A stretch of 7,421 nucleotides of DNA from a bacterium (lineage in GTDB: Bacteria; Planctomycetota; UBA11346): contig JAIFKN010000133.1 of assembly GCA_020049615.1 (NCBI GenBank), positions 1 through 7,421 of the forward strand, given 5' to 3'. The position numbers were made by a program, and so were the translations under genes. The notes beneath the pieces were generated by a model, which searched no databases, was not told where the DNA came from, and was given only the letters and a program-made list of their open reading frames with translations. This document shows, one piece after another, positions 1 to 6,291 of this stretch (the first letter of the stretch is position 1; every line of letters begins with the position of its first letter).

Positions 1-91
1 TGCGGGACGCGCCCGCCACACCACGGCGTCGGCGCCGTGGCCGATCGCCTCTTCGCAGACCCAGCCGGGGATGGCGGGCGGGGTCATGGGG
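1..91. repeat. Direct repeat, copy 1 (at the start of the downstream kinase gene)
   Basis: Bases 1-91 match 3264-3354 with no mismatch, in the same orientation. The match breaks at base 92 (G here, C at 3355), only four bases before the start-type ATG on the minus strand (87-85). It may extend beyond the left edge of the window. In protein terms the copies encode the identical MTPPAIPGW...RARPA segment. Confidence 0.97.
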
Positions 92-108
92 GCGGGATCG
101 GCGCTCAT
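1..108 (-). CDS. Ser/Thr protein kinase, N-terminal fragment (runs off the left edge)
   Basis: Only the first 36 codons are inside the window. The protein begins MSADPAPMTPPAIPGW and continues through a nucleotide-binding-loop sequence, AIGHGADAVVWRARPA, which is the start of a protein kinase N-lobe; the catalytic Lys and all later motifs lie outside. The start chosen is the ATG at 108-106, which overlaps the TGA of the upstream kinase gene (107-105) as ATGA, so translation is probably coupled and the two genes form an operon. An alternative start is the ATG at 87-85 (residue 8), where the sequence shared with the upstream gene begins. No Shine-Dalgarno sequence is visible before either ATG. 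From position 91 to the window edge the DNA is identical to the part of the upstream gene that encodes the start of its second kinase domain. The kinase assignment rests on that identity and on the loop motif. Full length and C-terminal architecture are unknown. Confidence 0.8.
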   Translation of the reverse strand, partial: MSADPAPMTPPAIPGWVCEEAIGHGADAVVWRARPA

Positions 109-3100
109 GGAGACGGGGCCAGCACACGGGTGAACAGGGCCGAGCCGGCGGCGCGGGCATCGATGGCCCTGATGCCGCCCGGAACCGAGACCAGCAGCTG
201 GGCGGACGATCCACGCAGCAGCCCGATGCTTGGCCTGGAGGCTGCCTGGAATGGGACGCCCAGCCAATGCCAGGTCCGACCGCCATCCCGGCTATGGACC
301 AGGCCTCCGCCATCGGCGACCACCCAGAGACGCTGCGGATCCTCGGGGTCGACGACGAAGTCGTGCCAGCGGGCCTGCTCCGCCCACGCCGGCAATGCGC
401 CGAGGCTCTGCGTCCGCCAGCGTCGCGCTCGGCCATCGAAGCAGAACAGGGTGCTCCAACGCCGGTCGACCACCCAGAAACGCTCCCCGGAGCTGAACCA
501 GGTGCGCTGCAGGGCCTCCGTGCGCCCGGCGGTGCCGGCCGCGATCGGCACCCCATCCGTCCCCAGGACGGCCACTGCGTCGCGATCGGCGATGTGGACG
601 ATGGCGACTTCGCCGACCACCGGGATGAGCATCGCGCTGCTGGCCTGGATCGAACCGGCGTCCTCCCAGGCCTGTCCGCCATCCGCGCTGGCGATCAGGC
701 TCAGGGTCTTGCCATCCGCGTTGCTGGGCCAGACAGCCGCCAGGAGCCGTCCTGTCGCGGTCATAGCCGGGCCGGCATGCCAGCGTCTGCCGGCTGGCAT
801 CTCCAAGCGCCTCGACCCGTCCTTACCGAAGAGGTAGCCGATCCCGTTCGCCGTCCCCGGCTGCAGCAGCACGGCCTGCTGCTCTGGTGTGGCAGCCAGG
901 CGTGTCGAGGCGTTGGCATACTGCAGCTCCGCACTCTCAAGCGGCCGCCAGGTCACGGCCCCGTCCTGGGAACGCCACGTCTCGTTGCCAAACCAGGCGT
1001 ACACCGCCCCGGACCTGGTCGGTTCGACACCGAAACCGCCCGCGAATCCTGCTCGCGGGGTGGTCTCGCGCAGCAGTCCTTCCGGCACTGCGGGTGGAAC
1101 CGGGAAGAGATCGTCAACCGGATGGGTCAGATCAAGCGACACGATCCCGTCGCGGGTCAGGCAGTACAGGCGAGGCCTGCGGCTACCGACGATCAGCAGC
1201 GCGGATGGCTGCGTGATCGTCGGCAGCACGCAGGGCCGCCATGTCCGGCCCTGATCGCTGGTGCGGATCAGACCGATCCGAGGATCCGCGGCGAAGGCCG
1301 TCCCCGGATCGCGCGGATCGATGGCGAAGACCGTCAGGTCAGCGCCCTCCGGCTGGGCCATCGCGGCAACCGACCAGCGCCCGTTGGCCACGTCGAGCAG
1401 GGACATGCCGCCGCGCCAGGAGAGCAGGCGCAGAGTGGCGGGATCACGGCAGCAGACCGACTTCTCGTAGGATCCCGGCGGTATGTCCTGCCAGGTCCGG
1501 CCGAGATCCAGGCTGGTCTGCCAAACCCCCGATCCGGCGGCGATGAGCACGCGATCGCCAGCCGCATGCAGCACCAGCCTGTCCGCTTTCACGTCGACGC
1601 TGTCCCGCCAGATGGCCCCTGTATCACGCGTGGTGCTGATCCGCCACACGCGACGCTGGCCGGAGACCTCTCCTGCAGCATGGATCGCGCCATCGGTGGT
1701 CATGGTCCGCTGGGTGGGCCACGTCGCCGGCTGCAGTTCGAGGACGGAGACGGGCCGCTGAACGTCCTGCCAGGTCCGCCCGCCATCCCGGGTCTGCCAG
1801 CCCATGCGCAGCCCGACACCGGGGACGAAGCCGTAGGGACCGTGCCACATGGCCGCCCTGGCGGGAGCGCTGTCGCTGGACCAGGCCGTGCTCCTCGGTG
1901 CCTGCGACTCGGTTTGCGACCAGGTCGCGCCATGATCCCCGCTCGACCACAGCCTGCGATCGCCGTCCCAACCGACCAGATACGTGACCGCCAGCGGGTT
2001 GATCGACATCCCGACAAAGCCGCGGGGGGTCTGCGAGGGAACGACGTGGATGCGCGGCAGGGAGGTGGCCGGCTCGGTATCGGCGGCTGGCGGACTCGAG
2101 GGAGGTGGCATGGGCGCCGCCGTCGGGGGCGACGGTGCGTCTGGCATGATGGTGACGACGGGTGGGCTGGCCGGTTCCGCCCTGACCGGTTCGGCGACGG
2201 CGGGAACCGGCGCGGGGCTCTGCGCCTCCGGTGCCGTGACCGGCACGGCTGGAACCGGCGAACGATGGGTCAGCCGCTCGCGCTCGACGCGCAGCCGGTC
2301 GATCCGCGAGCGCAGGGTGGCGATGACCGCCGCCTCCGTCTCAGCGTGGACGCGTTCGCGCCCGGCGGCCACCGCCGCCGCGACCACCGCCGCCTCCTCC
2401 GCCAGCGCCTGCGCCGACGGCCGCGCCGACCACGCGCCGATGGCCAGGCCGAGCAGCGCCGCCGCGACCGCGGCGGCGTAGGGCCGCCAGGCGATGGACG
2501 CGGCCGGCGGCGGGACGCGCACCGCCGGGGCCGCCGCGCGCGACGGCGTGCGCCCCGCGAGCGCCTCGTCGAGTTCGGCGGCGAGCTGGGCCGGCCGCTG
2601 CTGGCGCCGCACCGGATCCTTGGCCAGGGCGGTGGCGACGACGTCGGCGATGGCCGGCCCCACCTCCGGGACCAGGCCGCGCAGATCGGGGGCCGGGGTC
2701 TCGGCGATGGCGCGCAGCAGGTCGAGCGCGCCGTCGCCGGTGAAGGGCGGGCGGCCGGCGATCAGCGCGAAGAGGGTCGCGCCCAGGGCGTGCACGTCGC
2801 TGCGCACGTCCGGGGCCGAACCGCGGATCTGCTCGGGGCTGAGGTAGGCCGGCGTGCCGCTGAGGTCGGCCGAGCGCGTCGCGGTGCCGCCCCCGCGCAG
2901 CGGAGCGAGGTCGCCGATCATCGCCGAGCCGTCGGCGCGCAGCAGGATGTTGCTCGGCTTGACGTCGCGGTGGACGAAGCCGTGGTCGGCCAGGGCCTGC
3001 AGGCCGCGGGCGACGTCGCGGGCGATGCGCGCCGCGGTCGCGGGCTTCAGCCGGCCGCCGCAGCGCGCGGCCAGCATCGCGGCGTCCTCGCCGGCCAGCT

Positions 3101-4529
3101 CCATCGCCAGCCAGGCGAACTCGCCATGCTGGCCGGCGTCGTGCACCGCGACCACCTGGCGGCTGCCGGTCGAGCCGGCGGCCCAGGCCTCGCGCAGGTG
3201 GGCGGCGGGGTCGCGCAGGCGGGCCAGCGGGATGACCTTCAGCGCCACCGCCGCGCCACCGGATGCGGGACGCGCCCGCCACACCACGGCGTCGGCGCCG
3301 TGGCCGATCGCCTCTTCGCAGACCCAGCCGGGGATGGCGGGCGGGGTCATGGGGCGGCCGAGGCGCACGACCTCGGCCTGCAGCACCTCGAGTTCGCGCT
3401 CCAGGCGCAGCCGCTCGGCACCGGCGGCCGGCGTGGGCTGCTCCAGGACGGCCAGGGCGCGCCGCGCCGCCGCCACGCCGGCCCCCGCGGGGAAGGCTTC
3501 GGCATATGCGCGCCAGGCGGCGGCATCGCCAGCCTTCGCTGCGGCGGCGAAGGCCTCACGTTCGGCGGGATCCGGCCGGCCGATCAACCAGCCCAGGAGC
3601 AGCCCGCCGAGCAGTCCGGCGGCGGCGAACAAGAGCCACTGCGGCCCGCGCCGCCGCGGGGCGGCGGCGGGCGGTGGCGCCTCGCCGGCGGAAAACCGGG
3701 CGCGCAGCGCGCCGGCATGGCGCGGGGTGCCGCCGGCCAGCACCGCGGCGCAGTCCTCGCCGAGCAGGGCGACGCTGTCGTAGCGCTGCTCCGGACGCAG
3801 ACCGGTGGCGGCGCGGATGATGGCGCGCAGCTCCAGCGGCAGATCGGGGCGCAGGGCGCGCGGATCGGGAAACGGGCCCTTGGCGATCAGGGCGAGAACG
3901 CCCCAGGCGCCCTCGCCCTGGTAGGGCGGCTGGCCGGTGGCCAGGGCGTAGAGCACCGCGCCGAGGGCATAGACATCGCTGCGCGCCTCGACCGGCGTGC
4001 CGGCTGCCTGCTCGGGCGAGAGGTAGGCCGGCGTACCGAGCACCTCGCCGGTGGCGGTGAGGCGCTCGTGGCCACCGTGGATCAGCCCGAAATCGCCGAG
4101 CACCACCCGCCCATCCGGCATGGTCAGCAGGTTGGCCGGGGTGATGTCGCGGTGGACCAGCCCACGGCCGTGCAGGGCGGCGAGGCCGGCGGCGGCGTCG
4201 CGGCCGACCGCCAGGAGCCGTTCCGGCGCCAGCAGACCGCGCTTCATCTCGCTGGCGAGGTCGCCGGCGGCGCGCTCCATCGCCAGCCACAGCATCTCGC
4301 CATGCTGACCCGAGGCGAGACAGCGGATGATGTGCGGATGCTCGATCGCGGCCAGGGCTTCGGCCTCGCGCAGGAAGCGCGCCGCGTCGCCGACCCGCTC
4401 GGCCGGCACCAGCTTCAGCGCCACCGCCGCATCATCGCCGCGCCGACGCGCGGCCCACACCGCGCCATGGCGACCGCTGGCCAAGGGCCGCTCGAGGTTG
4501 AAGCCGGGGACGGTCGGAGCAGCGGGCAT
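105..4529 (-). CDS. Dual Ser/Thr protein kinase with C-terminal Asp-box beta-propeller
   Basis: A 1474-residue protein predicted to phosphorylate Ser/Thr substrates at the membrane in response to something bound by its propeller; ligand and substrates are unknown. Order: kinase 1 (about 8-262), transmembrane helix (297-317), Ala-rich helical and coiled-coil segment (325-391), kinase 2 (about 399-658), transmembrane helix (683-702), coiled coil (706-755), Pro-rich linker (757-825), propeller with eight Asp-box motifs (863-1420). Kinase 1 has every key motif: Lys39 in VALKLV, Glu55 in REAEAL, HRD 126-128 with Asn133, DFG 146-148, and SPE 171-173. No Shine-Dalgarno site precedes the ATG at 4529-4527. 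That start is supported because kinase 1 begins MPAAPTVPGF, like the MTPPAIPGW that starts kinase 2 and the downstream kinase. The gene is divergent from the aspartate kinase gene and overlaps the next kinase gene by ATGA. Two kinases separated by a single predicted membrane span is a topological oddity. Domain calls are by eye; the kinase identity is secure. Confidence 0.93.
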   Translation of the reverse strand: MPAAPTVPGFNLERPLASGRHGAVWAARRRGDDAAVALKLVPAERVGDAARFLREAEALAAIEHPHIIRCLASGQHGEMLWLAMERAAGDLASEMKRGLLAPERLLAVGRDAAAGLAALHGRGLVHRDITPANLLTMPDGRVVLGDFGLIHGGHERLTATGEVLGTPAYLSPEQAAGTPVEARSDVYALGAVLYALATGQPPYQGEGAWGVLALIAKGPFPDPRALRPDLPLELRAIIRAATGLRPEQRYDSVALLGEDCAAVLAGGTPRHAGALRARFSAGEAPPPAAAPRRRGPQWLLFAAAGLLGGLLLGWLIGRPDPAEREAFAAAAKAGDAAAWRAYAEAFPAGAGVAAARRALAVLEQPTPAAGAERLRLERELEVLQAEVVRLGRPMTPPAIPGWVCEEAIGHGADAVVWRARPASGGAAVALKVIPLARLRDPAAHLREAWAAGSTGSRQVVAVHDAGQHGEFAWLAMELAGEDAAMLAARCGGRLKPATAARIARDVARGLQALADHGFVHRDVKPSNILLRADGSAMIGDLAPLRGGGTATRSADLSGTPAYLSPEQIRGSAPDVRSDVHALGATLFALIAGRPPFTGDGALDLLRAIAETPAPDLRGLVPEVGPAIADVVATALAKDPVRRQQRPAQLAAELDEALAGRTPSRAAAPAVRVPPPAASIAWRPYAAAVAAALLGLAIGAWSARPSAQALAEEAAVVAAAVAAGRERVHAETEAAVIATLRSRIDRLRVERERLTHRSPVPAVPVTAPEAQSPAPVPAVAEPVRAEPASPPVVTIMPDAPSPPTAAPMPPPSSPPAADTEPATSLPRIHVVPSQTPRGFVGMSINPLAVTYLVGWDGDRRLWSSGDHGATWSQTESQAPRSTAWSSDSAPARAAMWHGPYGFVPGVGLRMGWQTRDGGRTWQDVQRPVSVLELQPATWPTQRTMTTDGAIHAAGEVSGQRRVWRISTTRDTGAIWRDSVDVKADRLVLHAAGDRVLIAAGSGVWQTSLDLGRTWQDIPPGSYEKSVCCRDPATLRLLSWRGGMSLLDVANGRWSVAAMAQPEGADLTVFAIDPRDPGTAFAADPRIGLIRTSDQGRTWRPCVLPTITQPSALLIVGSRRPRLYCLTRDGIVSLDLTHPVDDLFPVPPAVPEGLLRETTPRAGFAGGFGVEPTRSGAVYAWFGNETWRSQDGAVTWRPLESAELQYANASTRLAATPEQQAVLLQPGTANGIGYLFGKDGSRRLEMPAGRRWHAGPAMTATGRLLAAVWPSNADGKTLSLIASADGGQAWEDAGSIQASSAMLIPVVGEVAIVHIADRDAVAVLGTDGVPIAAGTAGRTEALQRTWFSSGERFWVVDRRWSTLFCFDGRARRWRTQSLGALPAWAEQARWHDFVVDPEDPQRLWVVADGGGLVHSRDGGRTWHWLGVPFQAASRPSIGLLRGSSAQLLVSVPGGIRAIDARAAGSALFTRVLAPSP
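108..2054 (-). other. Asp-box (BNR/sortilin/Ycf48-like) beta-propeller region
   Basis: Residues 826-1474 carry eight matches to the Asp-box pattern S/T-x-D-x-G-x-T/A-W. They are SGDHGATW (863-870), TRDGGRTW (913-920), TRDTGAIW (967-974), SLDLGRTW (1006-1013), TSDQGRTW (1090-1097), SQDGAVTW (1187-1194, variant spacing), SADGGQAW (1281-1288) and SRDGGRTW (1413-1420). Several follow sortilin-like strands of the kind DPRDPGTAFA and DPEDPQRLWVV. This is typical of beta-propellers of the BNR, Vps10/sortilin and photosystem II assembly factor Ycf48 type, which bind proteins or glycans. The region is a plausible sensor, but no catalytic sialidase motif was recognised. Third codon positions here use A/T far more often than in the kinase half. 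Confidence 0.85.
2424..2483 (-). other. Second predicted transmembrane helix of the dual kinase
   Basis: Residues 683-702 are an uninterrupted Ala/Leu/Gly/Ile stretch (AAAVAAALLGLAIGAW) preceded by Arg-Pro-Tyr and followed by Ser-Ala-Arg. A charged heptad-like helix (706-755) with Glu/Arg pairs follows and probably forms a coiled coil. Kinase, transmembrane helix, coiled coil is the same order as in the first half of the protein. Confidence 0.75.
2556..3350 (-). other. Second kinase domain, with an embedded possible ancestral start (Met394)
   Basis: Residues 394-658 of the large protein form a complete second kinase domain. Lys431 (VALKVI), Glu447 (HLREAW), HRD 520-522 with Asn527, and SPE 564-566 are intact. 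The DFG motif reads DLA (Asp540-Leu-Ala): the metal-binding Asp remains but Phe and Gly are replaced. The nucleotide loop GHGADAVV has Ala in place of the third glycine. The domain begins at Met394 with MTPPAIPGW, matching the start region of the kinase gene at the left edge of the window. This suggests that it was once a separate gene. No Shine-Dalgarno sequence precedes the ATG at 3350-3348, so internal initiation there is possible but unproven. Activity is likely but may be altered. Confidence 0.85.
3264..3354. repeat. Direct repeat, copy 2 (inside the dual kinase gene)
   Basis: This copy encodes residues 394-422 of the dual kinase and is identical to bases 1-91. The shared block starts just before the Met394 codon and runs into the nucleotide-binding loop. 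Confidence 0.97.
3579..3641 (-). other. First predicted transmembrane helix of the dual kinase
   Basis: Residues 297-317 (WLLFAAAGLLGGLLLGWLI region) are strongly hydrophobic. They are preceded by the basic patch Pro-Arg-Arg-Arg, as expected for a cytoplasmic kinase followed by an outward-going helix. No second hydrophobic segment returns the chain to the cytoplasm before kinase 2. Residues 325-361 resemble the helical repeat pattern Ala...Trp-x-x-Tyr...Phe-Pro-x-Gly...Ala-Arg-x-x-Leu, often found outside the membrane in such kinases; that family link is an inference. Confidence 0.75.
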
Positions 4530-4593
4530 GGCGGGACGCTATGCGAGGTCGGAGCCGAGTCATCAGCGGGGAGTGTCTGGTGGGAAGGACAGG

Positions 4594-4628
4594 CAGCGGT
4601 CAGCAGCCAGCAGCCAGCAGCCAGCGGC
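4594..4628. repeat. Heptanucleotide tandem repeat (CAGCAGC) in the divergent promoter region
   Basis: Three perfect CAGCAGC units (4601-4621) are followed by CAGCGGC (4622-4628) and preceded by CAGCGGT (4594-4600), giving about five units in register. It lies 86 bases before the aspartate kinase start and 65 bases before the dual kinase start, in non-coding DNA. Confidence 0.9.
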
Positions 4629-4702
4629 CGTCTCCCAACCATGCCACCCCTCCATCGGCTCCCCCGTGACAGGCCGTGCGGCTCCATAGCTTCCCGCCTC
4701 CC

Positions 4703-4707
4703 AGGAG
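4703..4707 (+). promoter_or_regulatory. Ribosome binding site of the aspartate kinase gene
   Basis: AGGAG lies six bases before the ATG at 4714. It is the only clear Shine-Dalgarno sequence in the window and fixes the start of this gene. Confidence 0.9.
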
Positions 4708-4713
4708 ATCCCC

Positions 4714-6036
4714 ATGGTCCAGGTCCGCGACGGCATCCGGGTGGCGAAGTTCGGTGGCACCAGCGTGGCCACCGCGGCGCAGCTGCTCAAGGTCAAGGCG
4801 ATCATCGAATCCGATCCGCGGCGCTCGTGCGTCGTGGTCAGCGCGCCGGGCAAGGCCCACGCCAAGGACACCAAGATCACCGACCTGCTCTACCTCGCGC
4901 ACGAGCTCGGCGCCAAGGGCCAGCCGATCGCCAGCGTGTGGTCGCAGGTCGAGACGCGCTTCCTCGACATCGTCCGCGAGCTGAAGCTCTCGCTCGACCT
5001 CAAGCCGGTGCTCGACGAGGCCAAGGCGCGCATCCAGGCCGGCTCGACCCCGGACTACGCCGCCAGCCGCGGCGAGGCGATCCACGGCGTGGTCTGCGCC
5101 GCGCTGCTGAAGGCCGAGTACATCGACGCCGCCGAGGTGGTGTTCTTCGACAAGGCCGGCCGGCTCGATGCGCCGCGCACCTACGCCGCGATCAAGGCGC
5201 GCTGCGCCCCCGGCCGCCGTGTGGTCATCCCCGGCTTCTACGGCACCGCCGCCAACGGCGAGGTGAAGACCTTCTCGCGCGGCGGCTCCGACGTCAGCGG
5301 CTCGATCGCGGCCAACGCGGTCGATGCGGCTCTGTACGAGAACTGGACCGACGTCAGCGGCTTCCTCATGACCGACCCGCGCATCGTCCCCGAGGCCAAG
5401 GGCATCGCCGAGATCACCTACGGCGAGCTGCGCGAGCTGAGCTACATGGGCGCCAACGTGCTGCACGAGGAGGCCGTGTTCCCGGTGCGCGAGAAGTCGA
5501 TCCCGATCAACATCAAGAACACCAACCGTCCCGAGGATGCCGGCACCCTGATCGTCGCCGAGCGCGACCCCGGCCACCAGGTGGTGGTCGGCATCGCCGG
5601 GACCAAGGGCTTCACCGTGGTGGCGCTGGAGAAGGCGCTGATGAACTCCGAGATCGGCTTCGCCCGCAAGGTGCTCGACGTCTTCGCCACCCACGGCATC
5701 TCGATCGAGCACATGCCGACCGGCATCGACACCATGTCGGTGATCGTCTCGGACAAGCAGCTCGGCGGCAAGCTCGACGCGGTGCTCGAGGATCTGCAGG
5801 GCGCGGTGCGTCCCGACAGCATCAAGGCGACCCCGGGCATGGCGATGATCGCCACCGTCGGCCAGGGCATGAGCCACGCGATCGGCACCGCCGCCCGCCT
5901 GTTCGCCTCGCTGGCCAAGGCGCGGGTGAACATCCGCATGATCGACCAGGGCTCGTCCGAGCAGAACATCATCGTCGGCGTCGAGGAGGCCGACCTGGCC
6001 ACCGCGATCCGCTCCGTCTACGCCGAATTCGCTTAA
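4714..6036 (+). CDS. lysC: Aspartate kinase, class III YclM/ThrD-like, two ACT domains
   Basis: Phosphorylates L-aspartate with ATP to 4-phospho-L-aspartate, the cytoplasmic first step towards lysine, diaminopimelate, threonine and methionine. The 440 residues match the usual length of monofunctional enzymes. Visible motifs are KFGGTSV (12-18), VVSAPGK (41-47), SRGE (118-121), TFSRGGSD (186-193), WTDVSGFLMTDPR (211-223), ELSYMGANVLHEEAV (241-255) and IKNTN (267-271). Two ACT domains follow at about 298-360 and 378-440; the second contains MIDQGSSEQNI. The APGKAHAKDTKITDLL segment and the SSEQN region resemble Bacillus subtilis YclM (ThrD) more than alpha/beta-type LysC, as recalled from that family. 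The ACT domains imply feedback inhibition by lysine and/or threonine, but the effector cannot be read from the sequence. No homoserine dehydrogenase or decarboxylase domain is fused and no pathway gene is adjacent. AGGAG six bases upstream supports the start. Confidence 0.97.
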   Translation: MVQVRDGIRVAKFGGTSVATAAQLLKVKAIIESDPRRSCVVVSAPGKAHAKDTKITDLLYLAHELGAKGQPIASVWSQVETRFLDIVRELKLSLDLKPVLDEAKARIQAGSTPDYAASRGEAIHGVVCAALLKAEYIDAAEVVFFDKAGRLDAPRTYAAIKARCAPGRRVVIPGFYGTAANGEVKTFSRGGSDVSGSIAANAVDAALYENWTDVSGFLMTDPRIVPEAKGIAEITYGELRELSYMGANVLHEEAVFPVREKSIPINIKNTNRPEDAGTLIVAERDPGHQVVVGIAGTKGFTVVALEKALMNSEIGFARKVLDVFATHGISIEHMPTGIDTMSVIVSDKQLGGKLDAVLEDLQGAVRPDSIKATPGMAMIATVGQGMSHAIGTAARLFASLAKARVNIRMIDQGSSEQNIIVGVEEADLATAIRSVYAEFA

Positions 6037-6039
6037 ACC

Positions 6040-6058
6040 CGGGGGGCCCGGCCCCCCG
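6040..6058 (+). terminator. GC-only hairpin just after the aspartate kinase stop
   Basis: CGGGGGGC (6040-6047) pairs with GCCCCCCG (6051-6058) around the three-base loop CCG, starting four bases after the TAA. It is very stable but has no T-run, so it may act as an atypical or Rho-assisted terminator, or protect the mRNA 3' end. Confidence 0.5.
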
Positions 6059-6067
6059 AGCCCCTGG

Positions 6068-6086
6068 CCAGGGCGCTTCGCCCTGG
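6068..6086 (+). terminator. Second hairpin after the aspartate kinase gene
   Basis: CCAGGGCG (6068-6075) pairs perfectly with CGCCCTGG (6079-6086) around the loop CTT. It also lacks a T-run. With the hairpin before it, it may form a tandem terminator or a dispersed extragenic palindrome. Confidence 0.5.
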
Positions 6087-6092
6087 ACCCGC

Positions 6093-6131
6093 TCGACACG
6101 CCGCGCTGACGCGCGTCGATACGGTGTATCG
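6093..6131. repeat. Two further overlapping inverted repeats
   Basis: TCGACACGC (6093-6101) and GCGCGTCGA (6111-6119) are inverted copies with one mismatch. CGATAC (6117-6122), GGT, GTATCG (6126-6131) is a perfect inverted repeat that shares three bases with the first. They continue the palindrome cluster begun at 6040. Confidence 0.6.
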
Positions 6132-6291
6132 TGGTTGTTCGCTCCGGTCTCGCTGGTCGCTTGCCGCAGAGCCAACTGGCGGGGTCATCTCAGCGGCGGC
6201 TCGCTCCGGCGCTCGCTCCACGTCCGGTTTCCGCTGGCGGCGGATCTGGGCCGCTGGCTCCTGCACCCGCCGTACATACACCTGTCGCACC
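6132..6291. other. Intergenic stretch upstream of the transglutaminase-like gene
   Basis: No gene was recognised. The nonamer GCTCGCTCC occurs twice (6200-6208, 6211-6219). No Shine-Dalgarno sequence precedes the ATG at 6292 and no convincing promoter boxes were found. Confidence 0.5.

Larger units (their letters stand above)
4530..4713. promoter_or_regulatory. Divergent intergenic region between the dual kinase and aspartate kinase genes
   Basis: These 184 bases separate two genes that point away from each other, so promoters for both must lie here or inside the genes. I found no convincing sigma-70 pair: a GTGACA at 4666-4671 has no -10 box at proper spacing. The region holds the heptanucleotide repeat at 4594-4628 and the ribosome binding site of the plus-strand gene. 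Confidence 0.6.

Noticed and set aside
37..837. A 266-codon plus-strand frame opposite the propeller
   Set aside because: The minus-strand frame carries eight Asp-box motifs; the plus-strand product has no recognisable fold and would start inside the downstream kinase gene.
270..1793. Near-identical DNA around 270-293 and 1770-1793
   Set aside because: Both encode Asp-box motifs (SRDGGRTW and TRDGGRTW); the similarity is explained by the protein repeat and is not a separate DNA element.
4666..4692. Possible sigma-70 promoter (GTGACA with CATAGC or TAGCTT) before the aspartate kinase gene
   Set aside because: The spacing is 13 to 15 bases and the -10 match is poor, so it is no better than chance.
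4600..6099. A 499-codon minus-strand frame opposite the aspartate kinase gene
   Set aside because: Its product is low-complexity Asp/Val/Leu/His-rich with no recognisable family, and the opposite strand has an unmistakable aspartate kinase.
6273..6278. TACATA as a -10 box for the transglutaminase-like gene
   Set aside because: Only about half of the consensus positions match and no -35 box is seen at the right distance.
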